From contig OZ024927.1 of NCBI GenBank assembly GCA_964017235.1, forward strand, positions 57,169,293-57,233,292: a DNA stretch of 64,000 nucleotides, written 5' to 3'. A program made the translations under genes and the position numbers. Below are positions 13,001 to 25,000 of this stretch, one piece after another (the first letter of the stretch is position 1; each line of letters begins with the position of its first letter). The stretch comes from Sabellastarte sp. h YS-2021. Its lineage: Eukaryota > Annelida > Polychaeta > Sabellida > Sabellidae. The notes below the pieces were generated by a model. It had not been told where the DNA came from, did not search any database, and saw only the letters and a program-made list of their open reading frames with translations.

Positions 13001-16000
13001 ACCTTGAAGGAGGGGTCATTGAAGGTCAAATCTGACCACACCAAAAGATTCCCACCCCATGATTTCCTACAGGTTGGTTTATCATCCCAAACCTCTAGGA
13101 TCAATAATAAGGGAGATATAAGCACTTTTCATGACTGACAAAAAACACCTGTGGCGGCCATCTTGTTTCTCAAAATGAGGCCAAAAATATTCCCAGACAA
13201 CATTTTATGGTTATTAATATATACTGCAAACTTAAGAAAGCTAGCTATAATATTTTTTTTCATCAGAGCAGTAATGTTGAAATCTCTCTCTACACACTGA
13301 GGCTATCCAGCGGATACAATGATTTACTCAACAGTGAGAACCTGAAAGTAGCTATTGCTCAGCTATGCCATGACATAGAGGTCTGCAACTTCACTATGTT
13401 ATAGCTGACCAAAAATTCTGTGAATAACATATTTAACAAATTACTCTAAATGTAATAGTTTTCAAGTTACAACTGATTTACTCAACAGTGAGAACCTCAA
13501 AGGAACTATTACTCAGCTATGCAATGAGCTACATGTCTGAAATTTTACTATGTTATAGCTGACCCAAAAGTAGGTGAACAACATATTTAAGCAAACTACT
13601 GTAAATGCAATAGTTTTCAAGCTACAACTGATTTACTCAATAGTGAGAACCTGAAAATAGCTATTGCTCCGCTATGCCATGAGCTATAGGTCTGTAATTT
13701 CACTATGTTATAGCTGACCCAAAAGTAGGTGAACAATATATTTTAACAAAATACTCCAAATGCAATATTTTTCAAGTTATAGCTGATTTACTCAACAGTC
13801 AGTACCTGAGAATAGCTATTGCTCAGTTGTGCCATGAGCTATAGGTCTATAATTTCACTATGTTATAGCTGACCCAAAAGTAGCTGAATAACATATTTGC
13901 ACAAATTTCTGTAAATGCAATAGTTTTCCAATTATAACTGATTTACTCAACAGTGAGAACTTCAAAGTAGCTATTACTCAGCTATGAAATGAGCCACAGG
14001 TCTGAAACTTCACTATGTTATAGCTGACCCCAAAATAGGTGAATAACATATTGAAACAAAATACTCTAAATGCAATAGTTTTCAAGTTATAAGTGATTTA
14101 CTCAACAGTGATAACCTAAAAGTAGCTATTACTCAGCTATGCCATGAGCTACAGGTCTGAAATTTTACTATGTTATAGCTGGCCCAAAAGTAGCTGAATA
14201 ACATATTTATACGAAATTCTCTAAATGCAATAGTTTTTAAGTTACAAGTGATTTTACTCATGATGGAAGTTACTGAAAAGCCCAAAAGTAGCTATTACTC
14301 ACTTAGCTATTGAGACAGACACCCAACTTACTCACCATATTGTAGCTATGAAAAAAGTAGCTGAATAACATATTTTAACAAAATGCTCTAAATGCAACAC
14401 TTTTCAAGTTATAAGTGATTTACTCAACAGTGATAACCTCAAAGTAGCTATTACTCAGCTATGCCATGAGCTACAGGTCTGAAATTTTACTATGTTATAG
14501 CTGACCCAAAAGTAGCTGAATAACATATTTATACGAAATTCTCTAAATGCAATAGTTTTCAAGTTATAAGTGATTTACTCAACAGTGATAACCTAAAAGT
14601 AGCTATTACTCAGCTATGCCATGAGCTACAGGTCTGAAATTTTACTATGTTATAGCTGGCCCAAAAGTAGCTGAATAACATATTTATACGAAATTCTCTA
14701 AATGCAATAGTTTTCAAGTTATAAGTGATTTACTCAACAGTGATAACCTAAAAGTAGCTATTACTCAGCTATGCCATGAGCTACAGGTCTGAAATTTTAC
14801 TATGTTATAGCTGGCCCAAAAGTAGCTGAATAACATATATATACGAAATTCTCTAAATGCAATAGTTTTTAAGTTACAAGTGATTTTACTCATGATGGAA
14901 GTTACTGAAAAGCCCAAAAGTAGCTATTACTCACTTAGCTATTGAGACAGACACGCAACTTACTCACCATATTGTAGCTATGAAAAAAGTAGCTGAATAA
15001 CATATTTTAACAAAATGCTCTAAATGCAACACTTTTCAAGTTATAAGTGATTTACTCAACAGTGATAACCTAAAAGTAGCTATTACTCAGCTATGCCATG
15101 AGCTACAGGTCTGAAATTTTACTATGTTATAGCTGACCCAAAAGTAGCTGAATAACATATTTATACGAAATTCTCTAAATGCAATAGTTTTCAAGTTATA
15201 AGCGATTTACTCAACAGTGATAACCTAAAAGTAGCTATTACTCAGCTATGCCATGAGCTACAGGTCTGAAATTTCACTATGTTATAGCTGGCCCAAAAGT
15301 AGCTGAATAACATATTTATACGAAATTCTCTAAATGCAATAGTTTTTAAGTTACAAGTGATTTTACTCATAATGGAAGTTACTGAAAAGCCCAAAAGTAG
15401 CTATTACTCACTTAGCTATTGAGACAGACACCCAACTTACTCACCATATTGTAGCTATGAAAAAAGTAGCTGAACAACATATTTTCACAAAATGCTGTAA
15501 ATGCAACACTTTTGAAGTTATAAGTGATTTAGTGCATGATTTCATGAATTTTAATGCATTAAAAACTAGATTGGGCCAACTCGGCGCCAACATATCCCCA
15601 GACAGGTCATCACTCACGCCACAGGTTTTGATCGGGAATTTTTAAAAACATAATTACCCATTATTATATGAACTTCAGCACATCAATCTACTCTGTTTAT
15701 ATCTTCCAAGGAAGATGGTGTATCCCCAGACGCCGAATACATAACTCAAATTATATTTTCAATCTTCCTGCAATGATAACTCTAAACCTATTTTCAAAGT
15801 ATTTAAATGATTGATGATTGAATGTCCATTCTAAAATAATAATCCCAAAAGAGCATATCTGTTTCTATATTTGTTGACAAATAAAATATTATTTAAAAAA
15901 AAATTATTTATATTATTATTTTATTATATTATTTTTAGAATTTGCAAATTGTTTTCAGTTATTCATTTCCTCTATACCTATATATGTGGTCCATATATAT

Positions 16001-19000
16001 GCAACCTAAATATGTGACACAATCTCAGTTCTGACTCCCCTTTGTGTTATATGTAATGAAGCCCACCACCTCCCACCCCCACCCCTCTCCCCTTCTCCAC
16101 ACCTCTCTCACTATTACACAAGATCTGCAACCCCATTGAGTTCTTTGTTTCTCATCTGATATCATTAAATACCTTTGTTTATTTAGTGTCACTCAATATA
16201 GCTGGAGGTCCCAGAGGTGGGTGGGGGGGAATCCGGGTGGGGGATGTGGGTTGAGCATAAATGGTAAACAAACAATCTATATAAAAGGGGTACTCAAATA
16301 CAAAAAGAATTGAGAATTTTAAGTATGTGATTATCAACTGAAATGAGTTCATAACTGTAGGAGCTGTGCCAAAATTAACTGAGGCAAGTTGAATAAAACT
16401 GGGCTAGTTGAGGGTTAAAAATCCCCTAGTTTTACTACATAAGGATATAATTTCATTAATATTGGGACTTAAAGCTCACTTAAAGTGTCCATTTTGTCTA
16501 CTTGAATATGTTTAACCAGTTTCATTTTAAAAAGTGAAAAACTCAGCAAGCAGAGGTGGGTGGGGGGAATCCGGGTGGGGGATGTGGGTTGGGACTTAGT
16601 TTAGTTTATTAGTTTATTATAGTGACATGTATTATGTTGACAAGGATTATACAAAAACTATTGAAGTAATACCCAGCCCTATATGGGCTTATAAGTCACT
16701 TTAAATAGAGAGTTAATAACAAACAGAGCAAACATATTTTGAGGTAAGATACAGTAAATAAAGACAGCAATTCAATACATAAAAATTAACAATATAATTT
16801 ACTTTTTCTTTCTTGCCACAAATCAAAAATAAAATTAATAACCATATTGCCATTCATATGAGTTAATACCCTTGATAATTGATCTATTAATAATTCAGAT
16901 TTATCTATATTTAAAATTTTGAAATATTTCATACGAATCAGCTCTAAAGCTGGACAAACACAAACAAAATGTATCTCATCTTCTACATCTTTTTTACACA
17001 GTTTACATGTTCTCTCAAAGAGATGGAGTGCTACAGCAAAAATGGTAAACAAACAATCTATATAAAAGGGGTACTCAAATACAAAAAGAATTGAGAATTT
17101 TAAGTATGTGATTATCAACTAAAATGAGTTCATAACTGTAGGAGCTGTGTCAAAATTAACTGAGGCAAGTTGAATAAAACTGGGCTAGTTAAGGGTTAAA
17201 AATCCCCTAGTTTTACTACATACGGATATAATTTCATTAATATTGGGACTTAAAGCTCACTTAAAGTGTCCATTTTGTCTACTTGAATATGTTTAACCGG
17301 CGTTTAACCAGTTTCATTTTAAAAAGTTAAAAACTCAGCAAGCAGAGGTATAACACACAAAAATAAGTTCTTAAAAGACTAAGATAGCCATAACATTATT
17401 AATATTCAAAATTTAAATAGACAGGCATTTCCTTTTAAAAATTCAAAGATTTCAGCTCTATAACCCACATAGTTTGACAGTTACTGGGCTTTAAAGTGGC
17501 ATAATGTCCATAAATTGGGTTTCTGTGGGCATTTTACAATTGTTAAAGAGACCTTAGCAATTAAACTACAGATCTGAAACTTTTTGGGGGACATACATAA
17601 CAAACAAAAATTATATATAATACAGTTTAAGACTTGTCACACTAAGCATTTCCAAATAACAGGGCAAAATACGGAAAAAATGTCCAAAAAGGCACTTGGG
17701 CGAGTGTCTATGGCCCTCATACACAGGTTAAATGTCTACTAAAAACCTTGATTTTCGCCATATGTAAAAAGGACATAATAATGCATTCCCAGATGGGATT
17801 TCAGCTCCATCAATCACATAGTTTAACAGTCACAGGGCTTAAAGGTGGCAAAAAGTCCAAATATTGGGTCTCTGTGGGCCTTTTAGAGATCTCGATGTGG
17901 CTTTCAAATTAAAGCTTCAGACTTAAAATTTGTTACATACTAAGATTACACATAGAATATGTATCTAATAAAGTTTGAAACTTCTCAGACTTACCATTTC
18001 CAAGTTACAGAGCAAAATATGTGACAAATGTCTTAAAAGGGTCACTCAGGTGGGTGTTTAAGGTCCTCATACACAGGTTAAATGTCTACTTGAAGCCTTG
18101 ATTTTTGGCACATGTAAAAAGAACATAATAATGTATTCCCAGATGAGATTTCAGCTCTATCAGTCACATAGTTTAACAGTCACAGGCCTTAAAATTGGCA
18201 AAAAGTCCAAATACTGGGTCTTTATGGGGCCTTCTAGAGACCTAAATGTGGCCTTCAAATTAAAGCTTCAGACTTAAAATTTGTCACATACTAAGATTAC
18301 ACATAGAATATGCATCTAATACAGTTTGAAACTTCTTAGACTTACCATTTCCAAGTTACAGGGCAAAATATGTGAAAAATGTCTAAAAATGGTCACTCGG
18401 GTGGGGATTTATGGTCCTCATACACAGGTTAAATGTCTTCTTAAAGCCTTAATTTTTGGCACATATATAAATAACATACTAATATCTTCCCAGATAGGAT
18501 TTGAGCTCTATCAGTCACATAGTTTGACAGTCACAGGGCTTAAAAGTAGCAAAAAGTCCAAATATTGGGTCTTTGGGAGCCTTTTAGAGACCTCAATTTG
18601 ACCTTCAAAATTAAAGCTTCAGACTTAAAATCTGTTACATACTAAGATTACACACAGAATATATATCTAATACAGTTTGAAACTTCTCAGACTTACCATT
18701 TCCAAGTTACAGGGAAAAAGATGTGAAAAATGTCTTATAAGGGTCACTCGGGTGGGTGTTTATGGTCCTGATACACAGGTTAACTGTCTATTAAAGGCCT
18801 AAATGTTGGGGCACATATAAGAAAACACATAGATATATTCCCAGATGATATTTAACTTAGATGAGAGACATAGTTTTAAAGCTACAGTGCTTGAAAGTGG
18901 CAAAAAGTGCATAAATTGGGTCTCTGTGGGCACTTTTGAGACCTTAAGTTGACCCCTTTGGGTAAACCTACAGCCCTAAAATTTTCTACAGACAAGGATT

Positions 19001-22000
19001 ACATATCAAAGTTATACCTAGCACAGTTTGAGACTCATCAGAATTACCACTTCCAAATTATAGGGCAAAATATGTGAAAAGTATAGCAAAAAATCCCTAA
19101 GTGGGGGTATTTATGGGCCTCAAAGACAATTTTCTCCTCAACTTAAAGTCGTGATTTTCGGCACATGTACTAAGAACATATTAATGTGTTGTCAGGTAAA
19201 ATTTCAGCCAGCTGAGCATCATAGTTTGTGACCTACAGGGCTCTAAGTGGCCAAAAGTCCAATTTCTGACCTTAAGGTGGCCATAAGTTCTTTTTTACTG
19301 GGAGTTTAAGGTCACCTTAAAATAGGGATCTTCCTTTGGGCACCCTTAACATGTGTACCAAGTTTGAAAAAAAAATATTAATTTGTTTTTGAGTTATCGC
19401 GTCCACAAGGAAATTTCTACGGCGGCGGCGGCGGCGCGACGGACCTGAATCCAATATATCCCCGACTTTCGTCTGGGGATATAATTATTAAAAAAATTTA
19501 TTTAAAAAAAAGTAAGACAGATCCAGGTCTCATACTCACACAAGAGAATCTACCTCTGGCCTAGTACATATATGCAAGATATGAGAGAAATCCCTGCAAT
19601 AGTCACTGAGAAAATTGTGATAAAAAGTTGAAATTTTCACACTTTTGGTGGGGGTACCCCCCTTGTAATGTCTCTAGCAAAGAGACCAACAGACAGATTT
19701 GCATGCCTTGAACAATTTTTCATCCTCGATAGATAAGGTATCTTTTAAAAAAAACAGCATGTCTCTAGGCCTTGTAGTTTTGGAGAAGAAGTTGTTCACG
19801 CGGACGCGTACGCCCACGCCGCAGAGTGATGACATAATGTCAGCTGACTGACAAGTCAGCTGACATAAAAATCAGCCAGAAATAAATCCACTTGAACAGC
19901 ATGACACTACTTTGCAATAATTCCAATTTTTTTAAAGAAAAGTATGTACATAATGAAATACTAGAGAATCATTGGATATACATTGATAAATTCAACAGTT
20001 TTTACAATTTTAAGAAAAAATTTCTAACAGAAAGGTTTCTATATATTGTAGTGCACAAGAGAATATGTACATTTAATTAAATTTAGGTTAAAATCAATCA
20101 ACAAATATGAACAAAATTATAGAAAAATATAATTTACACAACTGATTGCTGACAAGTATTCCTTTTATTTTATTATTATTTTATTAAGATTTTTTTGAAT
20201 GTTTTAATTAAAACAGAAAACATATTGTTAGAAACAGACATCATGTCTTGCTCTGGCCATTCTGAAAATAAACGTTTAATTGTTTTATCTATTACATATG
20301 CAGATTAAACATATATAGAACTGCTATCTTCAATGCGAGATGCTAACTATTGTCACAGTTTGATCATTTGAAATAGTGGTTTTACATATTCAAAACTAGA
20401 TTGGGCCAACTCGGCGCCAACATATCCCCAGACAGGTCATCACTCACGCCACAGGTTTTGATCGGGAATTTTTAAAAACATAATTACCCATTATTATATG
20501 AACTTCAGCACATCAATCTACTCTGTTTATATCTTCCAAGGAAGATGGTGTATCCCCAGACGCCGAATACATAACTCAAATTATATTTTCAATCTTCCTG
20601 CAATGATAACTCTAAACCTATTTTCAAAGTATTTAAATGATTGATGATTGAATGTCCATTCTAAAATAATAATCCCAAAAGAGCATATCTGTTTCTATAT
20701 TTGTTGACAAATAAAATATTATTTTTAACTCAACTCATCATACTTTTCAATCTTCCTTCAAAGTATTTAAATGATTGATGATTCAATGTCCATTCTAAAA
20801 TTCATAATCCCAAAAGCGCATATCTGTTTCTATATTTGTTCACAAATAAAATATTATTTAAAAAAAAATTATTTATATTATTATTTTATTATATTATTTT
20901 TAGAATTTGCAAATTGTTTTCAGTTATTCATTTCCTCTATACCTATATATGTGGTCCATATATATGCAACCTAAATATGTGACACAATCTCAGTTCTGAC
21001 TCCCCTTTGTGTTATATGTAATGAAGCCCACCACCTCCCACCCCCACCCCTCTCCCCTTCTCCACACCTCTCTCACTATTACACAAGATCTGCAACCCCA
21101 TTGAGGTCTTTGTTTCTCATCTGATATCATTAAATACCTTTGTTTATTTAGTGTCACTCAATATAGCTGGAGGTCCCAGAGGTGGGTGGGGGGAATCCGG
21201 GTGGGGGATGTGGGTTGGGACTTAGTTTAGTTTATTAGTTTATTATAGTGACATGTATTATGTTGACAAGGATTATACAAAAACTATTGAAGTAATACCC
21301 AGCCCTATATGGGCTTATAAGTCACTTTAAATAGAGAGTTAATAACAAACAGAGCAAACATATTTTGAGGTAAGATACAGTAAATAAAGACAGCAATTCA
21401 ATACATAAAAATTAACAATATAATTTACTTTTTCTTTCTTGCCACAAATCAAAAATAAAATTAATAACCATATTGACATTCATATGAGTTAATACCCTTG
21501 ATAATTGATCTATTAATAATTCAGATTTATCTATATTTAAAATTTTGAAATATTTCATACGAATCAGCTCTAAAGCTGGACAAACAAACAAAATGTATCT
21601 CATCTTCTACATCTTTTTTACACAGTTTACATGTTCTCTCAAAGAGATGGAGTGCTACAGCATAAATGGTAAACAAACAATCTATATAAAAGGGGTACTC
21701 AAATACAAAAAGAATTGAGAATTTTAAGTATGTGATTATCAACTGAAATGAGTTCATAACTGTAGGAGCTGTGTCAAAATTAACTGAGGCAAGTTGAATA
21801 AAACTGGGCTAGTTGAGGGTTAAAAATCCCCTAGTTTTACTACATACGGATATAATTTCATTAATATTGGGACTTAAAGCTCACTTAAAGTGTCCATTTT
21901 GTCTACTTGAATATGTTTAACCGGCGTTTAACCAGTTTCATTTTAAAAAGTTAAAAACTCAGCAAGCAGAGGTATAACACACAAAAATAAGCTCTTAAAA

Positions 22001-25000
22001 GACTAAGATAGCCATAACATTATTAATATTCAAAATTTAAATAGACAGGCATTTCCTTTAAAAAATTCAAAGATTTCAGCTCTATAAACCACATAGTTTG
22101 ACAGTTACTGGGCTTTAAAGTGGCATAATGTCCATAAATTGGGTTTCTGTGGGCATTTTACAATTGTTAAAGAGACCTTAGCAATTAAACTACAGATCTG
22201 AAACTTTTTGGGGGACATACATAACAAACAAAAATTATATATAATACAGTTTAAGACTTGTCACACTAAGCATTTCCAAATAACAGGGCAAAATACGGAA
22301 AAAATGTCCAAAAAGGCACTTGGGCGAGTGTCTATGGCCCTCATACACAGGTTAAATGTCTACTAAAAACCTTGATTTTTGCCATATGTAAAAAGGACAT
22401 AATAATGCATTCCCAGATGGGATTTCAGCTCCATCAATCACATAGTTTAACAGTCACAGGGCTTAAAGGTGGCAAAAAGTCCAAATATTGGGTCTCTGTG
22501 GGCCTTTTAGAGATCTCGATGTGGCTTTCAAATTAAAGCTTCAGACTTAAAATTTGTTACATACTAAGATTACACATAGAATATGTATCTAATAAAGTTT
22601 GAAACTTCTCAGACTTACCATTTCCAAGTTACAGAGCAAAATATGTGAAAAATGTCTTAAAAGGGTCACTCAGGTGGGTGTTTAAGGTCCTCATACACAG
22701 GTTAAATGTCTACTTGAAGCCTTGATTTTTGGCACATGTAAAAAGAACATAATAATGTATTCCCAGATGAGATTTCAGCTCTATCAGTCACATAGTTTAA
22801 CAGTCACAGGCCTTAAAATTGGCAAAAAGTCCAAATACTGGGTCTTTATGGGGCCTTCTAGAGACCTAAATGTGGCCTTCAAATTAAAGCTTCAGACTTA
22901 AAATTTGTCACATACTAAGATTTACCATTTCCAAGTTACAGGGAAAAATATGTGAAAAATGTCTAAAAATGGTCACTCGGGTGGGGATTTATGGTCCTCA
23001 TACACAGGTTAAATGTCTTCTTAAAGCCTTAATTTTTGGCACATATATAAATAACATACTAATATCTTCCCAGATAGGATTTGAGCTCTATCAGTCACAT
23101 AGTTTGACAGTCACAGGGCTTAAAAGTAGCAAAAAGTCCAAATATTGGGTCTTTGGGAGCCTTTTAGAGACCTCAATTTGACCTTCAAAATTAAAGCTTC
23201 AGACTTAAAATCTGTTACATACTAAGATTACACACAGAATATATATCTAATACAGTTTGAAACTTCTCAGACTTACCATTTCCAAGTTACAGGGAAAAAG
23301 ATGTGAAAAATGTCTTATAAGGGTCACTCGGGTGGGTGTTTATGGTCCTGATACACAGGTTAACTGTCCACTAAAGGCCTAAATGTTGGGGCACATATAA
23401 GAAAACACATAGATATATTCCCAGATGATATTTAACTTAGATGAGAGACATAGTTTGAAAGCTACAGTGCTTGAAAGTGGCAAAAAGTGCATAAATTGGG
23501 TCTCTGTGGGCACTTTTGAGACCTTAAGTCGACCCCTTTGGGTAAACCTACAGCCCTAAAATTTTCTACAGACAAGGATTACATATCAAAGTTATACCTA
23601 GCACAGTTTGAGACTCATCAGAATTACCACTTCCAAATTATAGGGCAAAATATGTGAAAAGTATAGCAAAAAATCCCTAAGTGGGGGTATTTATGGGCCT
23701 CAAGGACAATTTTCTCCTCAACTTAAAGTCGTGATTTTCGGCACATGTACTAAGAACATATTAATGTGTTGTCAGGTAAAATTTCAGCCAGCTGAGCATC
23801 ATAGTTTGTGACCTACAGGGCTCTAAGTGGCCAAAAGTCCAATTTCTGACCTTAAGGTGGCCATAAGTTCTTTTTTACTGGGAGTTTAAGGTCACCTTAA
23901 AATAGGGATCTTCCTTTGGGCACCCTTAACATGTGTACCAAGTTTGAAAAAAAAATATTAATTTGTTTTTGAGTTATCGCGTCCACAAGGAAATTTCTAC
24001 GGCGGCGGCGGCGGCGCGACGGACCTGAATCCAATATATCCCCGACTTTCGTCTGGGGATATAATAATATCTTACCCTATCATACTGGTTCCCTATTGTC
24101 AGAGGAATACCATACTTCTTAATTTAAAAAAATTTAGTACTCTGAGAGTGGTATCAGATGGGTAAACATTAAAGTATATTTTGGTTTAGTAAATATATCA
24201 AGTGTCCCAAAACACTGGCTTTAAGAGTGATTTGTAAATTTTGAAATAAGGAGAAAAAAAAGTTCATTACATTATAATTCAGAGACAGTATTTTTGTGTT
24301 AGTTAATTTAAAAATTAGGAAATGGTTAAGAACACCAAGAGGCCACATCAGTTAAAAGGAAAGACACTAATTATACTCATGTTTAAAATTTAACAAAAGA
24401 AACTAAAACTAGTGCTGTCATGACACACACCTCTTCTGATAATAATGTTTACTATGTCTACTATGAGTGATAATTGGATGTATTTTTTTAAATCTTATTA
24501 TAAAGATATCAATATATTTATATAATAATGATATAATATCCTTGAAAAGTGAAAGATTCTACTCTTTTTACATTTACCTATCTTAGTGTTTTGACATCCC
24601 AGTCGATAGAGATGAAGTTAGATGATCTATTAGAAAATGTATTGCTCGCATGTAGTTTTGCAATTTTTACTTTATTTTTTTAGGTCAGTAGATTAATTAG
24701 ATTGACGCAAAACTTCAAATACTGTGATAACATTGTAATTTTATTTATTTGAGATTTATGTGCCATACTATAGCCATTATAAAGAATTTTATGTACAGAA
24801 TTAGATAACTGTTTTGACATGCTGATGATTTTTCAAAGTGTTCCACTACTGGACAATGAAAGAAGAACTGGAAAAAATTATGACACTATAAAACAGCATA
24901 TAAAGGTGAGAAAACAATATTATTGTACATTTTAATTGAATAGTTTCACTCTGAGTTGAGTTTTTGAAATCAATATATGTTTGCAGTGGTGAGTGACAGC

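Larger units (their letters stand above)
12277..19868 (-). mobile_element. composite Helentron-like element (family 3) with a nested family 1 insertion
   Basis: The left terminus holds the hairpin agtgcccgtgaacgggcact, nine bases inside CAAG (CTTG on minus, a deviation from CTRR). The right terminus is an inverted repeat around tgtcagctgact...agtcagctgaca, then taa. Inside are 147-bp units (12550-13130), a 155-bp array (about 13300-15560), then a block starting aagtaagacagatccaggtc. The whole is colinear with 59616-63100, except that 15566-19484 is a separate insertion. Without it the element is about 3.67 kb. Confidence 0.75.

Noticed and set aside
13300-15560. Possible CRISPR array
   Set aside because: Units are about 155 bp and repeat throughout, with no short repeat/unique spacer pattern, and the context is eukaryotic.
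16786-17118. A 110-codon intact small gene
   Set aside because: The N-terminal third is host-element sequence that only happens to be open. The rest is the end of a LINE protein, frameshifted in the sister copy.
18326-18601. Open frames reading KSSKKSKYWVFGSLLETSI and related, repeated at 22969 and 55795
   Set aside because: They occur inside the non-coding 351-bp units of family 1, differ in frame and ends between copies, and have no recognised domain.
20771-20974. 67-codon frame repeated at 51245 and 54000
   Set aside because: Hydrophobic AT-rich low-complexity frame inside family 1. Conservation simply reflects recent copying of the element.
20396-24064. Autonomous Helitron
   Set aside because: No open frame with Rep HUH or helicase motifs was seen on either strand in any copy.
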